Positions 52,196-62,200 of a DNA stretch of 64,000 nucleotides are shown here, piece after piece. The translations under genes and the position numbers were made by a program. The notes beneath the pieces were generated by a model that was not told where the DNA came from, ran no database searches, and saw nothing but the letters and a program-made list of their open reading frames with translations. How positions within the stretch are numbered: position 1 is the first letter of the stretch; each line of letters opens with the position of its first letter. The stretch spans positions 62,001-126,000 of the forward strand of contig CAUYUJ010018571.1 of NCBI GenBank assembly GCA_963575745.1. Reading direction: 5' to 3'. The stretch is from Prorocentrum cordatum (taxonomy: Eukaryota; Sar; Dinophyceae; Prorocentrales; Prorocentraceae).

Positions 52196-52736
52196 CACAT
52201 GCTTTCCGTGCGTGCCCATGTCGTTGGTGCCGAATTTGGAGCTTGACTAGCCCGCCCCCCCAGGAACCTCGCTGATTTGCTATCCGGACCGCATCGCCGA
52301 TCGATTCGCGATGCATCGCCGATCCCATGTCGACGTCCCCCCCCGTGAGCTGGTCCACCCAAAACGTTCCCCTTTGGGAGGCCGCCGGGCCACGCATACC
52401 CCCAGCGTCTTGGTCAAATCAAGGCAGATGTTGTTCACGCCCGTGGGCCTCTGGACAAACACTAAGACTCGGCAAGACCAGTCAGTTCTGGGAAGAGGTC
52501 GACAGTTCTGGGGTCTGCGTATCAAAAAATAATGTCCCGTCGGATGCTTGGCTTCTCCTTATCCTCCTGGACCTCCTTCCCTCCTGGCGCTGAGCTCACT
52601 CACTGGGCCCAGATTCCAGGCGGTGTGGAAAGAAATTCCTCTTCTCCCCCTCCTTCTCCACCTACAGCTCCCTGACCCCATCAGCCCATCCAGAAACTCT
52701 GCCCAGGCGAGTTGCCCCTGATCAGGGATGTGGAGC

Positions 52737-52762
52737 AGAGAGAGAGAGAGAGAGAGAGAGTG
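52737..52762 (+). repeat. (GA)n microsatellite
   Basis: About 12 GA dinucleotides followed by TGGAAT. Confidence 0.95.
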
Positions 52763-52809
52763 GAATACCGGGCTGGGGAAGCCGTTATATTCCAAGAGGC
52801 GGCGGATTG

Positions 52810-53050
52810 AGGAGGAGGGGGAGGAGGAGGAGGAGGAGGAGGAGGAGGAGGAGGAGGAGGGGGAGGAGGGGGAGGAGGAGGAGGAGGAGGAGGAGGAGGA
52901 GGAGGAGGAGGAGGAGGAGGAGAGGAGGAGAAGGAGGAGGAGGTGGAGGAGGAGAAGGAGGAGGAGGTGGAGGAGGAGAATGAGGAGGAGGGGGGGGAGG
53001 GGAAGGACGAGGGGGCTGAAGGGAGTAGGGAGGAGGGAGGAGGATGAAGA
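52810..53050 (+). repeat. (GGA)n microsatellite
   Basis: Over 60 GGA or GGG triplets with a 33-bp higher-order unit, AGGAGGTGGAGGAGGAGAA, repeated near 52930-52980. Confidence 0.95.
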
Positions 53051-53084
53051 GGTGGATGAGGAAGCGTGAATGTCTCTCGGAGTC

Positions 53085-53330
53085 TCTTCGGATGTCTTGT
53101 GGGAGCTTCTTGGAGTCCTCTTGGGGCGTCTTGGGGGCCTCTTGTCGGCCCTGTGGGCCTCTTAGAGTGTCTTGGGTGCTTCGGGGGAGCCTCTGAGGGG
53201 CCTCTTGGGGTTCCCTTGGAAGCCTCTCTCGGATCTCCTGGGTTTTTTTCAGGGTCTCCTCGACACCTCTTGAGGTCCACTCTCGGGAGCCTTGGGGGCA
53301 ATCGTGGGGCCAACTTGGAGGGATTCGATC
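53085..53330 (+). repeat. CTCTTGGGG-type minisatellite
   Basis: CTCTTGGGGCGTCTTGGGGG and CCTCTTGGGGTTCCC units, + orientation. A tail segment follows at 53465. Confidence 0.8.
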
Positions 53331-53464
53331 AGGGTAGGGGGGTACTTACTCAGCTTGTCATCCTAGGAGTCCAACATTTGGTACATTATTACAAAGTTCA
53401 GGGACGCTTAGTGAGTTCTGCCTTTTCGCCGCGGCCTCCTTACGTAGGTCCTGGGACGCTCCAA

Positions 53465-53600
53465 TGGTCGCCGGTCGCCCCGTCCAGGTCCAGGTCCAGG
53501 GGTTTAGGGTAGGGCCCCCCCCCGAAGGGGAAGAAGGGGGGTTGGAAGAGGAAGCTCCCCGGACCACCTGCGCCCTCAAAGGCTGGTGAGGTGATCCTTC
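53465..53600 (+). repeat. Array-associated tail repeat, copy 2
   Basis: GCCCCGTCCAGGTCCAGG, CCCCCCCGAAGGGGAAGAAG, GTTGGAAGAGGAAG and GGACCACCTGCGCCC as in 25855-25995. Confidence 0.8.
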
Positions 53601-54349
53601 TCCTCGCCCTGTGTCCTCACTCTTCCTCATCCCTCCTCCGCGTTCCTCCTCATTCCTCGTCGTCCGACAGCCTCCTTCCGCTTCTCCCTACCCGCCCCCT
53701 CTTTGTTGTGTTGATGATATCTCTCCCTCTCATGTCTTTCTGGCCTGATGTTTTTCCCACGTCTCTTCATTTGCGGATGAGGGGGGCGGGAACTTTCACC
53801 CAATCTCGTGGCAGGGGATGTCGACGAGGACGTGGATGTTGGATGTGTTGTGCCCCTCTCTCGCAGTAGATTCGGCACGACTCAGCGCCGTGGTCTCACT
53901 CGCAAGTGCGTATAAAAGAAAGAAGGTGGGTCGCTCGCAGGGGCGCGAGCACAGCTCTGCTTCACGCTTCGCGGTCTAGCCCGGATTGCTCTGTTCCTCG
54001 AGGGGTCAGCGCGAGAGCGCACGCATCTCATGTTTTCGTTGCTCCGCGCAGTGCGATCTGCGGAGCTGGGCGGCCTACGGTGGAGTCGTTGGGGGTCCAG
54101 CCTCTGGGCGGTCCTGCCGCGCGCACTGCGGGAGCCCCCTCATGTGGCATGCCGAGCAATGCTGGGCCAACTTGTGCGATCTCGGAGGCCATCTGGAGCT
54201 GTATGCAGCCACCTGTTTGAAATACCACCGGCACGCCACTGATGTGCCAACCACTGTCAATATCATCAGATGCTTGAGCTTTGTGGGTGTTGAGTGACAG
54301 GGATGGACAGGGATTGACTGAATTCCCCCCCCGTCGAAGACCTACACAT
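53601..54349. other. Stretch with a possible Cys-rich frame
   Basis: The + frame 53986-54297 includes SCRAHCGSPLMWHAEQCWAN and LCDLGGHLELYAATCLKYHR, a plausible coding composition, but other frames are open too and no family is recognised. Confidence 0.3.
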
Positions 54350-54690
54350 CGCCTCTTCGGTGCTCTTGGGGTTGTCTTTAAGCCCTCCTGGGCCCCTGGG
54401 TGCCTTGGGCGATCTTGGAGCCATCTGGAGATCCCTCGCCAGTCCGACACGAAACAAGGAGATTGTCGCCATCATGTATGTTTCCCTACAAGGTGGTTGA
54501 TAGATTTAGGCCTCTCGGGGGCGTCTTTCGGAAGCTCCGTGACCAGTCGGAGCAGGCTTGAGACGGTCTTGTGGTCTTTCGGAGGCATGGTAGAGGCTAT
54601 CTTGGGCCATCTTGGGTTTTCTTGTGCGGTCTTTGAAACAGCCCTGGGCATTCTTGGTCTCTCCAGGGGCCATCTCCGGCCATCTTGAAC
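54350..54690 (+). repeat. CTCTTGGGG-type minisatellite
   Basis: Degenerate CTTGGGGTTGTCTTTAAGCC, GGCATCTTGGGCC units, more diverged than the other copies. Confidence 0.65.
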
Positions 54691-54704
54691 GCTCTGCTGG
54701 TCTC

Positions 54705-54830
54705 GGTACCTTCCGTCCAGACTCGGTGGATGGGGTATGGTAAACCCCTCCCCGAGTTGGAAGAGGGGGTCGGAAGATCGAGCTCGTCAAGCCACATGCG
54801 CCCTAGAGAGTTGATGGAATTGACGGCCCG
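54705..54830 (+). repeat. Array-associated tail repeat, copy 3
   Basis: CCTTCCGTCCAGACTCGGTG, GGTAAACCCCTCCCCGAG, TTGGAAGAGGGGGTCGGAAG and CACATGCGCCCTAGAGAG. The GGGTCGGAAGATCG word also opens the foldback element at 5423. Confidence 0.75.
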
Positions 54831-56540
54831 ACGTTTTGCGTATCACAGTCGTCACAAAAAATCTCGCTCGAGACTTCCTCAACGTAGAATCCGACGTGCA
54901 CGATTGAGCAACACTGACATGCATCCCTGATGCATCCGGGGTCTACCTCAGTCCTCCTCTTCCGTCTGGGCCCGCGGCGCATCCGACTCCGCGCGCCCAG
55001 CCCTGCCGGCCGAGGATCAGGCCCGCCGAGCCCACGAGGAAGCGCAGCGGAGGATGCAGGCGGAGGCGGGGGGGCGGCCCGGCCGCGCTTTGCCGCTCTG
55101 TGCAGCGATCGTCCGATGTTCCGAGTTCGTGCACCTGGGCGAAGCGTGCGAGGCGTCAGAGCACGAGGGAGGGCGTGAGACGCAGAAGAATGCGGAGGTG
55201 CGGAACGCAGACGAGTGCGGAGCGTGCGAAAGGCGGAGACGTGCCAAAGACGACAGCATGGCGGTGGGAAAATCTATACGAAGCATGTGGAATACTGAGT
55301 TGAGTCATGTCAACAAGGGGGGGGGGAGGAGCCAACGCCGAAAAGTAGAGGAGTGCCAAACGCATCAATAGCAGGAAAGTAGCTACGTCACGTGTGAAGG
55401 CGTAGAACGTTGATCAGGTCGAAGCGCGTTGCAGTTACTCTGACGCGGAGTGCGAATAGCGCAGCGCAAGTGTACCACTTGCAAATTGCAGCATGCCAAA
55501 TTCGAATTGAGCAGGACGGGAGACAACAGGAGGGAGGTGGAATGATTTTGATGCGCTGTGAAGGAGGATAGGTTTTCATGTTAAGTCGAAGAGTGCAGTA
55601 GGATCAGGAGATGAGAGGGGGGGAAGGAGGAAGCTCCGCCTCCCTCCTCGTTGCTCCGACTCATCTTTCCTCAATTATCCCGCATCCCCGCCCCTCCTCA
55701 TCCCACTCATTCATTCTCTTCCTCCCCCCTCCCTGTCCCTGCCTCTCCACCACCGTCCTTCTGCACCCGCCTCCTCGTTCTCTCCCCCATCGTTCTCCCC
55801 CCTTGCCATTCCGCCGACGCCCAAAGGATCGACGTGCGAGCGTGAGTATTCACGCTTCCTGTCGTCCAGCAGCATATTGACCTAGCCAAGTCCAGCAGAG
55901 ATGAATTCAGGCACCACTGGGAGCCTTGTGGTAGCCTCTCAGAGTGGATCGCAGTGTGAACAGTGTGCTAACTGCGCTTCGCAGGTGCAAGCTTGGCCGC
56001 TGATCATACTACTAAAAAGGATAGTTCAATTCGGGGAGCTCCATACCTGACTTGGGAGGCAAGCCGCGACCCAATCGGGAGAGGACATCTTTGTGCGATC
56101 TGTTTGCTGGCTTACACTGGGCCAAGAGCTTGCAGGCGTTCTTAGCACAGATAGCTCCGCAAGATGTGCGAACCATAGAGCCTCTTGCGACCTCTACAGG
56201 ATGGGACGGATGGCAGTCAGCAGCCTTCGGATTCCGACAAACGCCCCCTCGAAACCAGGGGCGGGTCCATACGAGCAGGATAGCGGTCGTGAGGGAAGAG
56301 ACGGGTGAAAGGACCAGAGTCGCCTGACGGGCAGCGAACACACTGCCAAAAATCAGCAAGCAATCCTCTCCTGGAAATCGAGCGGGTGAATCCAGTGCAC
56401 CAAACCACTGACGCTTCAACCTTACAGATCATGCCCACAAGCACCGAGACGAGGCACAAGTAGATCATCAGACCGGTCCCCTCCCTTCCTGCGGCGCACG
56501 GGCAGGACGGTACGGCTTTCCTTGCGGCCGTTGAGGATGT
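54831..56540. other. Stretch with a Glu/Ala/Arg shard, no gene recognised
   Basis: About 55005-55075 a + frame reads PAEDQARRAHEEAQRRMQAE, like the other shards. 55680-55830 is CT-rich. A - frame at 56012-56419 has a hydrophobic part (LSPVSSLTTAILLVW), but no family is recognised. Confidence 0.3.
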
Positions 56541-56544
56541 TTCT

Positions 56545-57071
56545 GATGTTGATGCCGATGACGATGACATTGGTCTTGATTATGACGAAAACGATGATGA
56601 TGCTGATGGTGATGATGATGACGATGACGATGATGATTATGTTTATGCTGACGACGATGATCATGATGATGCTCGTCATGATGATGAGGATGAGGAGGAT
56701 GAGGATGAGGATGATGATGCAGATTGTGATGATGATAGTGATGATAATTTTGATGCTGATGATGATGAGGATGAGGATGATGATGATGATGATGATGTTG
56801 GTGATGCTGATGATGATGGTGGTGATGGTTGTGATGCCATCGATGATGATGAGGATGATGATGGGGATGAGTGACGACGACGCTGATGCTGATGAGGATA
56901 GTAAGGTTGACGATGCTAGTGATGATGTCGATGGTGATGATGATGTTGTTGATGATGGTGATGATGATGACGATGGCGTTGATGCTGATGATGCTGATGA
57001 TGATACTGCTGCTTCTGCTGATGATGCTAATGCGGATGATGGTACTGATGACGATGATCATGATCATGAGC

Positions 57072-57120
<49 letters not shown>

Positions 57121-57180
57121 GGATGATGATGCTGCTGATGATGAAGACACTGGTAGCCATGATGATGATGCTTCTGATGC
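56545..57180 (+). repeat. (GATGAT)n trinucleotide repeat, about 640 bp
   Basis: GATGATGAT with GACGAT, GCTGAT and GTTGAT variants. Three + frames (Asp-rich, Met-rich) and - frames (His- or Ile/Ser-rich) are open throughout because the repeat has no stop in those frames. Confidence 0.95.
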
Positions 57181-57417
57181 GGACTGGGGTTGCAGAGGAG
57201 CGGGGGGGAGGTTGGGTAAGGGAACGAGCGATGCTGGCGATTTGGAAACCTGCTCCGGAGACATGCATCGGTGAGGAGGAAGGATGCAGGGGGGCCCATG
57301 CAGGATATCGGCGTGAGAGGGCAGATGCCGTGAGAGCATGGAGGGACGGGATGATGCAGCCAGTGATGATGAGGGGGAGGACGAGAACCACGGGCAGGAC
57401 AGGGCACGAGAGAGATG

Positions 57418-57464
57418 GAGCGAGAGAGAGATGGAGCGAGAGAGAGAGAGAGAGAGAGAGAGCA
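57418..57464 (+). repeat. (GA)n microsatellite
   Basis: GAGAGAGATGGAGCGAGAGA words, just before family F copy 2. Confidence 0.95.
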
Positions 57465-57478
57465 CAGTCGTTCCGTGT

Positions 57479-57627
57479 TAGTAGGTCGACCCTGCCAGCT
57501 CAAGGGTACCCTTGTGTCCTGTGCCTCGCGACACGTGCCTTCTTACACTCCTAGTGCGATGTGGCCCTCGGAAGGGTCTTGCGTCCTCTCGCGTGTCCTG
57601 TGAAATCAAGTCCGACTGTATGATGGA
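57479..57627 (+). repeat. Dispersed repeat family F, copy 2
   Basis: GTCGACCCTGCCAGCTCAAG, GGTACCCTTGTGTCCTGTG, GTGGCCCTCGGAAGGGTCTT, TCTCGCGTGTCCTG and AATCAAGTCCGACTGTATGA. Confidence 0.85.
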
Positions 57628-57639
57628 TGAGACTGGAGG

Positions 57640-58470
57640 ATGTGGAGGAGGCGGAGGGAGAAAATGCATCATGAGGAGCCAGCGCAGACAGAGGACGAGG
57701 AGGGGGAGGAGGAGGAGAAGGAGGAGGCGGATGGAGAGGATAGGGGACAACGAGCAGGAGGTGGAGGGGGGGAGCAAGAAGTGGTGGGATAGAAGGGTTT
57801 GATGGATGATGCGAGAAGCCTGTCTCTCCCCTTCCTCCCTGCGCAGGGGGGAAGGGGGGGGGCGAAGCCTTCGCCCCTACTTCCTCATCCCTCTCTTCCC
57901 CACCCTCCCCTTCCACTTCCCCCTCGGGGTTGAACTGTGCTCTTCTCTCCCCCTCCTTTCCCGGGAAGGAGCGGGAGAAAGTGGAGCAACTGCGGGAGGG
58001 GCGTGAGGCAAGCGATGGCAAGGCCGCATACCACGCGAGTTCGGGCGTGTGGGGTGAGGAGGGAAAAGGGAGGAGGATGAGGAGGGAGGAGGGGGGACAA
58101 GGGAGGGAGGGATGGCGAGGATGGAGGCGGAGGAGGAGGAGGATTGAGGAGGAGGAGGAGGGAGGTGGAGGAGAGGAGGAGGAGGAGGAGGAGGAGCAAG
58201 ATGAGGATGAGGAGGAGGGAGGAGAGTGGAGGATTGAGGGAGGGCGGAAGGTGGAGGGTGGGGCGCCCCGGGGCGAAGGTGCTGGAGAGGCGGATGGAGG
58301 CGGAGCGGCAGAGGCCGTCGGCCCGCGTCCTGCTGGCCGCCGCAATCGCGGAGAGTTTGCTTCTTCACTCCAGGATCGAGGAACATACAAGGAGGAAGAG
58401 GAGGAGGAGGAAGAGGAAGAGGAGGGAGGAGGAGGAGAAGGGGTAGGAGGAGGAGAAGGAGGAGCTTCTC
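57640..58470 (+). other. GGA-rich stretch with a Glu/Ala/Arg shard
   Basis: 57640-57780, 58040-58230 and 58390-58470 are GGA-rich. Between them a + frame at about 58275-58385 reads ERRMEAERQRPSARVLLAAA then IAESLLLHSRIEEH, and 57965-58015 reads KEREKVEQLREGREASDGKA. These look like exon fragments, unlike the surrounding repeat. Confidence 0.35.
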
Positions 58471-59139
58471 GTTCTCCTGCTCCATCGTCGCGCTGCTGGA
58501 GGTGCTGAGGGGGTGTGCTTAGCCAGGCTGCAGTTGCACTCGCAGGAGAGGGAGGAAGAGGGAGGAGGAAGGAGGAGGGTTGACATGTTGGTTTTAGGTA
58601 ATTTGGCTATTTGGGGAGGCTCTAGGGCGCCCTGGAAATTAGAGAGATTGGGGGGTGCGGGCTGTCGCGCGGTCCACCAGAGGGGGCGGAGGCGGCGGCA
58701 GATCGAAGTGGGCCGAGGTTCGGGGAGTCTAGAGATGTTGGGCGTTTTTGCCAATGCCCGTGCCTCGGCAGGCAGGGCTCCAGGGCCTTCCCAGGCTTCT
58801 GGAGGGCCCCAGTGACTTCTGGAGACCACAGACCGTCCTCCTCTTTGATTCCCTTTTTTCCCCAAGCTCCGGGCACACGCGTCGAGAGGCAGGGCCGGGG
58901 CCGATGTAGAGGCGACTTGCGCCATGCGCAGAGGGCCAGGCATCACTGTGGCGGAGCCCCCATGTAGGGGGCACATCGACAAATCGAACACATGGATAGC
59001 TGGACCCTGGTATATTATGACAGCGACGTCACACCAGGATCCACGATTACGGATCCAGAGGCACCGGCCTCAATATCCATGACACCCGTGGAACCACACA
59101 TGCACAAATAATCCAATTCTTGAAGTCCTCGAAACCTAA
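58471..59139. other. Stretch without recognised gene
   Basis: Open frames on both strands, no domain. 58730-58810 shares GGCC-rich words with 51660-51790. Confidence 0.35.
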
Positions 59140-60330
59140 GCAGGCTCCGACGAATACCTATCTAAGTTTGACGACCGAGCGAACACGCCAGCTTCGGGCG
59201 GCAACGCCCAAGAAGAAACACTACCTCCAGCGCCGGCCGCGCTCGACGGCACGTTTCCGATCATCGTTGAGGATTCGGAAGCGGACGTGGAAGCACAGAT
59301 CATGGAAACGCGGTATGTTGAGCTACAAGAGAAAAGGAATGCTCGAGACTCCCTCATGGGAACCCTTGTGCTCTGTGTTCGCTGAGATGGTTACAGACCA
59401 CCACGCCCTCGTGATTGTAGCCAGTGAGGAGCAAGGCGGGAAAGTGGCTGCGCTCGTCATTGCGACGCCGACGACGCCTTCTTGGCATCTGGGATAACAG
59501 ACGACTGCGAAACCTACGATCTCGATTCGGATGAACGCGGTCAGTATGTTGAGCAATGGTTTGCTACTGACATGGCTGAAGGTGATCTGACAGAGTAACT
59601 GAGTGAGTCACTGCGCAACGGCCCCAGATAACTGCGACGCGCGCGCATGTCTCAGCCGGAGCTAAAAACTGCGGTCGTCAAGGAAGGCGACCTCCTGACG
59701 AAGGCAGACATGCAGGCCAACTCGTCAAAGATCTTCGAACCTTGCACACGTAACCCAAGGCATTACAGCAAAAACTTCTAGTTACGAGGCAGGAAACCAA
59801 CAACGCTACCAACATCATGACCTCCAGATCTGTGCACAAGTGTAAGTTCGTCAAGAACGAAGAAGGCGAAATGGGACGAACCGCGCGACTGCTTCGTGTC
59901 TTTTGTGGCTTCATGGCCGTCGAAGCATTCGACGTGGAAACTTTCGCCGGCGCAGCTCGTCCAGCAAGTCATAGACTGCTCGCTAGCGCGGCCGCGCGCA
60001 GGAAACAATGGATCATCGAATCCATGGATCTCGACAGTGCTTGCTCGAAGGGTTCGACCTATCGTGGGTTAGGAAAGGCCACTGGAGAGAAAGAACGCAT
60101 GTCTTGTTTTACTATTCCACTTGGCTCAGCCTCTGTGCATCGCGCATTGCCCGGCATCTCGTCCCATGGCGACTCAAAGCGCTGTCTGCAGGGCCTGGAG
60201 CCAGGCGCCGGCGCCGAAGATGCCCAAGGGCGTTCTCACTGAATCTCCAGACCATCACGGGAGGCTGCGGGCTAAAACCCACGCCATGTGGGGAAGAATC
60301 TGAGAGAAGGCCAAATTTTTAAACAGCCAC
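59140..60330 (+). mobile_element. Fossil Ty1/copia retrotransposon, reverse transcriptase N-terminal half
   Basis: 59140-59385 is an open fragment (GSDEYLSKFDDRANTPAS, ETRYVELQEKRNARDSL) probably from the part before the polymerase. 59650-59780 reads ELKTAVVKEGDLLTKADMQ to a stop. 59817-60242 then carries copia RT sequence: MTSRSVHKCKFVKNEEGEMG, FMAVEAFDVETFAGAARPAS, HRLLASAAA, KQWIIESMDLDSACSKG (motif A, where intact elements keep Asp-x-Asp followed by an Ala-Phe-x-Lys-Gly type sequence), ATGEKERMSCFTIPLGSASV and LQGLEPGAGAEDA. A +1 change leads into frame 60008-60322 with RAFSLNLQTITGGCGLKPTP. Order and spacing match dinoflagellate copia polyproteins. Motif C, RNase H, protease, integrase and LTRs are missing. 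Confidence 0.75.
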
Positions 60331-61539
60331 GCGCGTTGACGACATGAACAAGGCATAGAGTTGATGGCGCGATAGGCAAGTATGGCAAATGTGTAGAAAG
60401 CACTCCTGGGGCGCGCAAACTGAGCATTCACTGCTGCGCCAGCCGCGCCGCGCGCAGCGCTAAGACCGAGGGCGGCCGCGCCCAGTTAAACCATATCTAT
60501 ATATGTATGTGTGTGCGTGTGTATAATTTAACTTCGTCTTTTACAGCGCCCAGAGCTCGCGGGCGCGGTCGCCGAGGAAATGGCGACGAATCCAGTGCGC
60601 GACGCGATCATCGGTTCACGTGGATCGTTGGCGCAGGCGTGGCCCCTGGCACGCGCCACGCCCTCGCAGCGCGCGCAGGGGCCTGCGGGCCGACGAGTGC
60701 GGAGACTCAGCGCCGTCACGCGTAAACACCAACAAGGCCAATTAAGAGGTTTATACATATATCTCCATACTTATCAGTTCATGACGCCGACAGGAGAAGT
60801 GGGCCTCTATAGCGACCGCGGCAGCCGTCGCTTCAGCGGGGACGCAGATGGCGAGGTCGAGGGATCTGGCATCCGAGGTGCCAACCTTTCATCGCGTGGA
60901 CACGCGCCTGATGGCAAGGCAGTGGTACACCTGATCGACGCATGTTGCAAGTCACCCCCGCACGCGGGTGCGTTCCAACCACTCGGCCGAAACGCTGGCA
61001 GCAGCCCATAATCTTGAACACTGCTACCCGACCATTTGGCTGGCCCACGACGCTGGCCCCCAACGCCGCGCGTTCTCAAGGCTTGCCCACAAACGCCAAG
61101 ATGACGTAAGGGCTTGCTAAATTTTGGTGGTATCAGCACCGAGGCCATCCTTCCCAGCAGCGCTAAATCGTTGTTCCCATCTTTGTCGAGTCAGAAGCCA
61201 ATCGCATACGCTTCGTTGGGGCATATCATCTGGATATGACAAAGGATGGACCGAGTTGTCGCCCACAGCGTAAAGTGTTGCGATGCAGCAGGTATGGCAG
61301 CATATAGTCGCGCGAGCGGATGCACCAGTCGTGCCCGACAGCTGCAAGCCATGGAAGGTAATCCGCTTTTCAAAAATGAGATAAAGAAGCGTTTGTCCGT
61401 CTGAGGCAACACAGGGAGACAGCATCTACTTCCAAGTGCCCTAATCAGGGCTAGCGGATAGGTGCACGAATGACTGCCCATAAGCTTGGCCACGGGCTGA
61501 TTGCACCTACATACCTAGATACGGGCCAGCCCGGACGCG
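60331..61539. other. Stretch without recognised gene
   Basis: 60495-60530 is a TATATGTGTG microsatellite. - frames at 61117-61493 (for example LYAAIPAASQHFTLW, then DWLLTRQRWEQRF after a frame change) have a plausible coding composition and may be a pseudogene fragment; no family is recognised. Confidence 0.3.
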
Positions 61540-61560
61540 TTTTTTTTTTTTTTTTTTTTT
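61540..61560 (-). repeat. T21 homopolymer, possible poly(A) of a - strand insertion
   Basis: Twenty-one T between GGACGCG and GTCGGGGTGGGG. On the - strand this is A21, which could be the tail of a retroposed transcript lying at higher coordinates; no flanking duplication was seen and the DNA beyond is G-rich. Confidence 0.6.
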
Positions 61561-62200
61561 GTCGGGGTGGGGTGGGGGGGGGATTGTTTGGTCGGGTACC
61601 CTCTCATTGTGCATGCTTTGACGTCTTGGCTGTTGGCCAGACGTCCACCCCCAATCACCTGTGGGTAATCGCGCGGTCTGGCCCGTGACTGCCCATGATA
61701 TTATGCGCTTGGTCGTGCTGTTAAGCCCGCGACTGCCCTGATATTCTGCGCTGCCATTTCTGTGTTTCGACTTTGCACTGCTAGAGGTGTTGATATGTAT
61801 GTACGCACATTTATATACACATAAGTATGTATAGCCATGCGTTTCTTCATTGCTTGCATGCTTTTTGGGGGGTAGGTATATCGTTCGCTACCTCCCGGGA
61901 GTTGCAGGGGCAGTATATCTCAATTGTTTTACCCGACGCTACCTTGTCTCAAAGTAGCGCTGCCCAATGTGCCCATCACTCGACAGCGGGGCACGTCGGT
62001 TCACTGTGCCAAACCAAGGGCACTTCTATCAATTACCCATATGTTTATATATCATGATGTGTTCCTTATCTCTCGTCTTAATTGCCCTCGAGGGATGAGT
62101 TAGGGGATACTTCGATACGTCGCCAGCGTTTTCCTAAGAGCGTTTTTGACACCTCATGGTCAAGCATTTGTACTTTGATTGTCGCTTCTCGACCCCCGCT
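61561..62200. other. AT-richer stretch, no gene recognised
   Basis: 61795-61835 has TATGTATGTACGCAC words. Composition is near average and open frames are short. Confidence 0.5.

Larger units (their letters stand above)
51793..52400 (+). repeat. Dispersed repeat family C, copy 4, split by an insertion
   Basis: Left half 51793-51890 (GAGGCAACGTTAGTGG, CGTCGCCCATGCATCGCCGA) and right half about 52255-52365 (CGGACCGCATCGCCGATCGA, GCATCGCCGATCCCATGTCG, CCCCCCGTGAGCTGG) correspond to the two halves of 19735-19975. About 365 bp lie between them: a GGA repeat and an inverted copy of family D. Confidence 0.65.

Noticed and set aside
56545-57180. A poly-aspartate or histidine-rich protein
   Set aside because: A GATGAT repeat opens several frames on both strands at once, with no flanking coding sequence.
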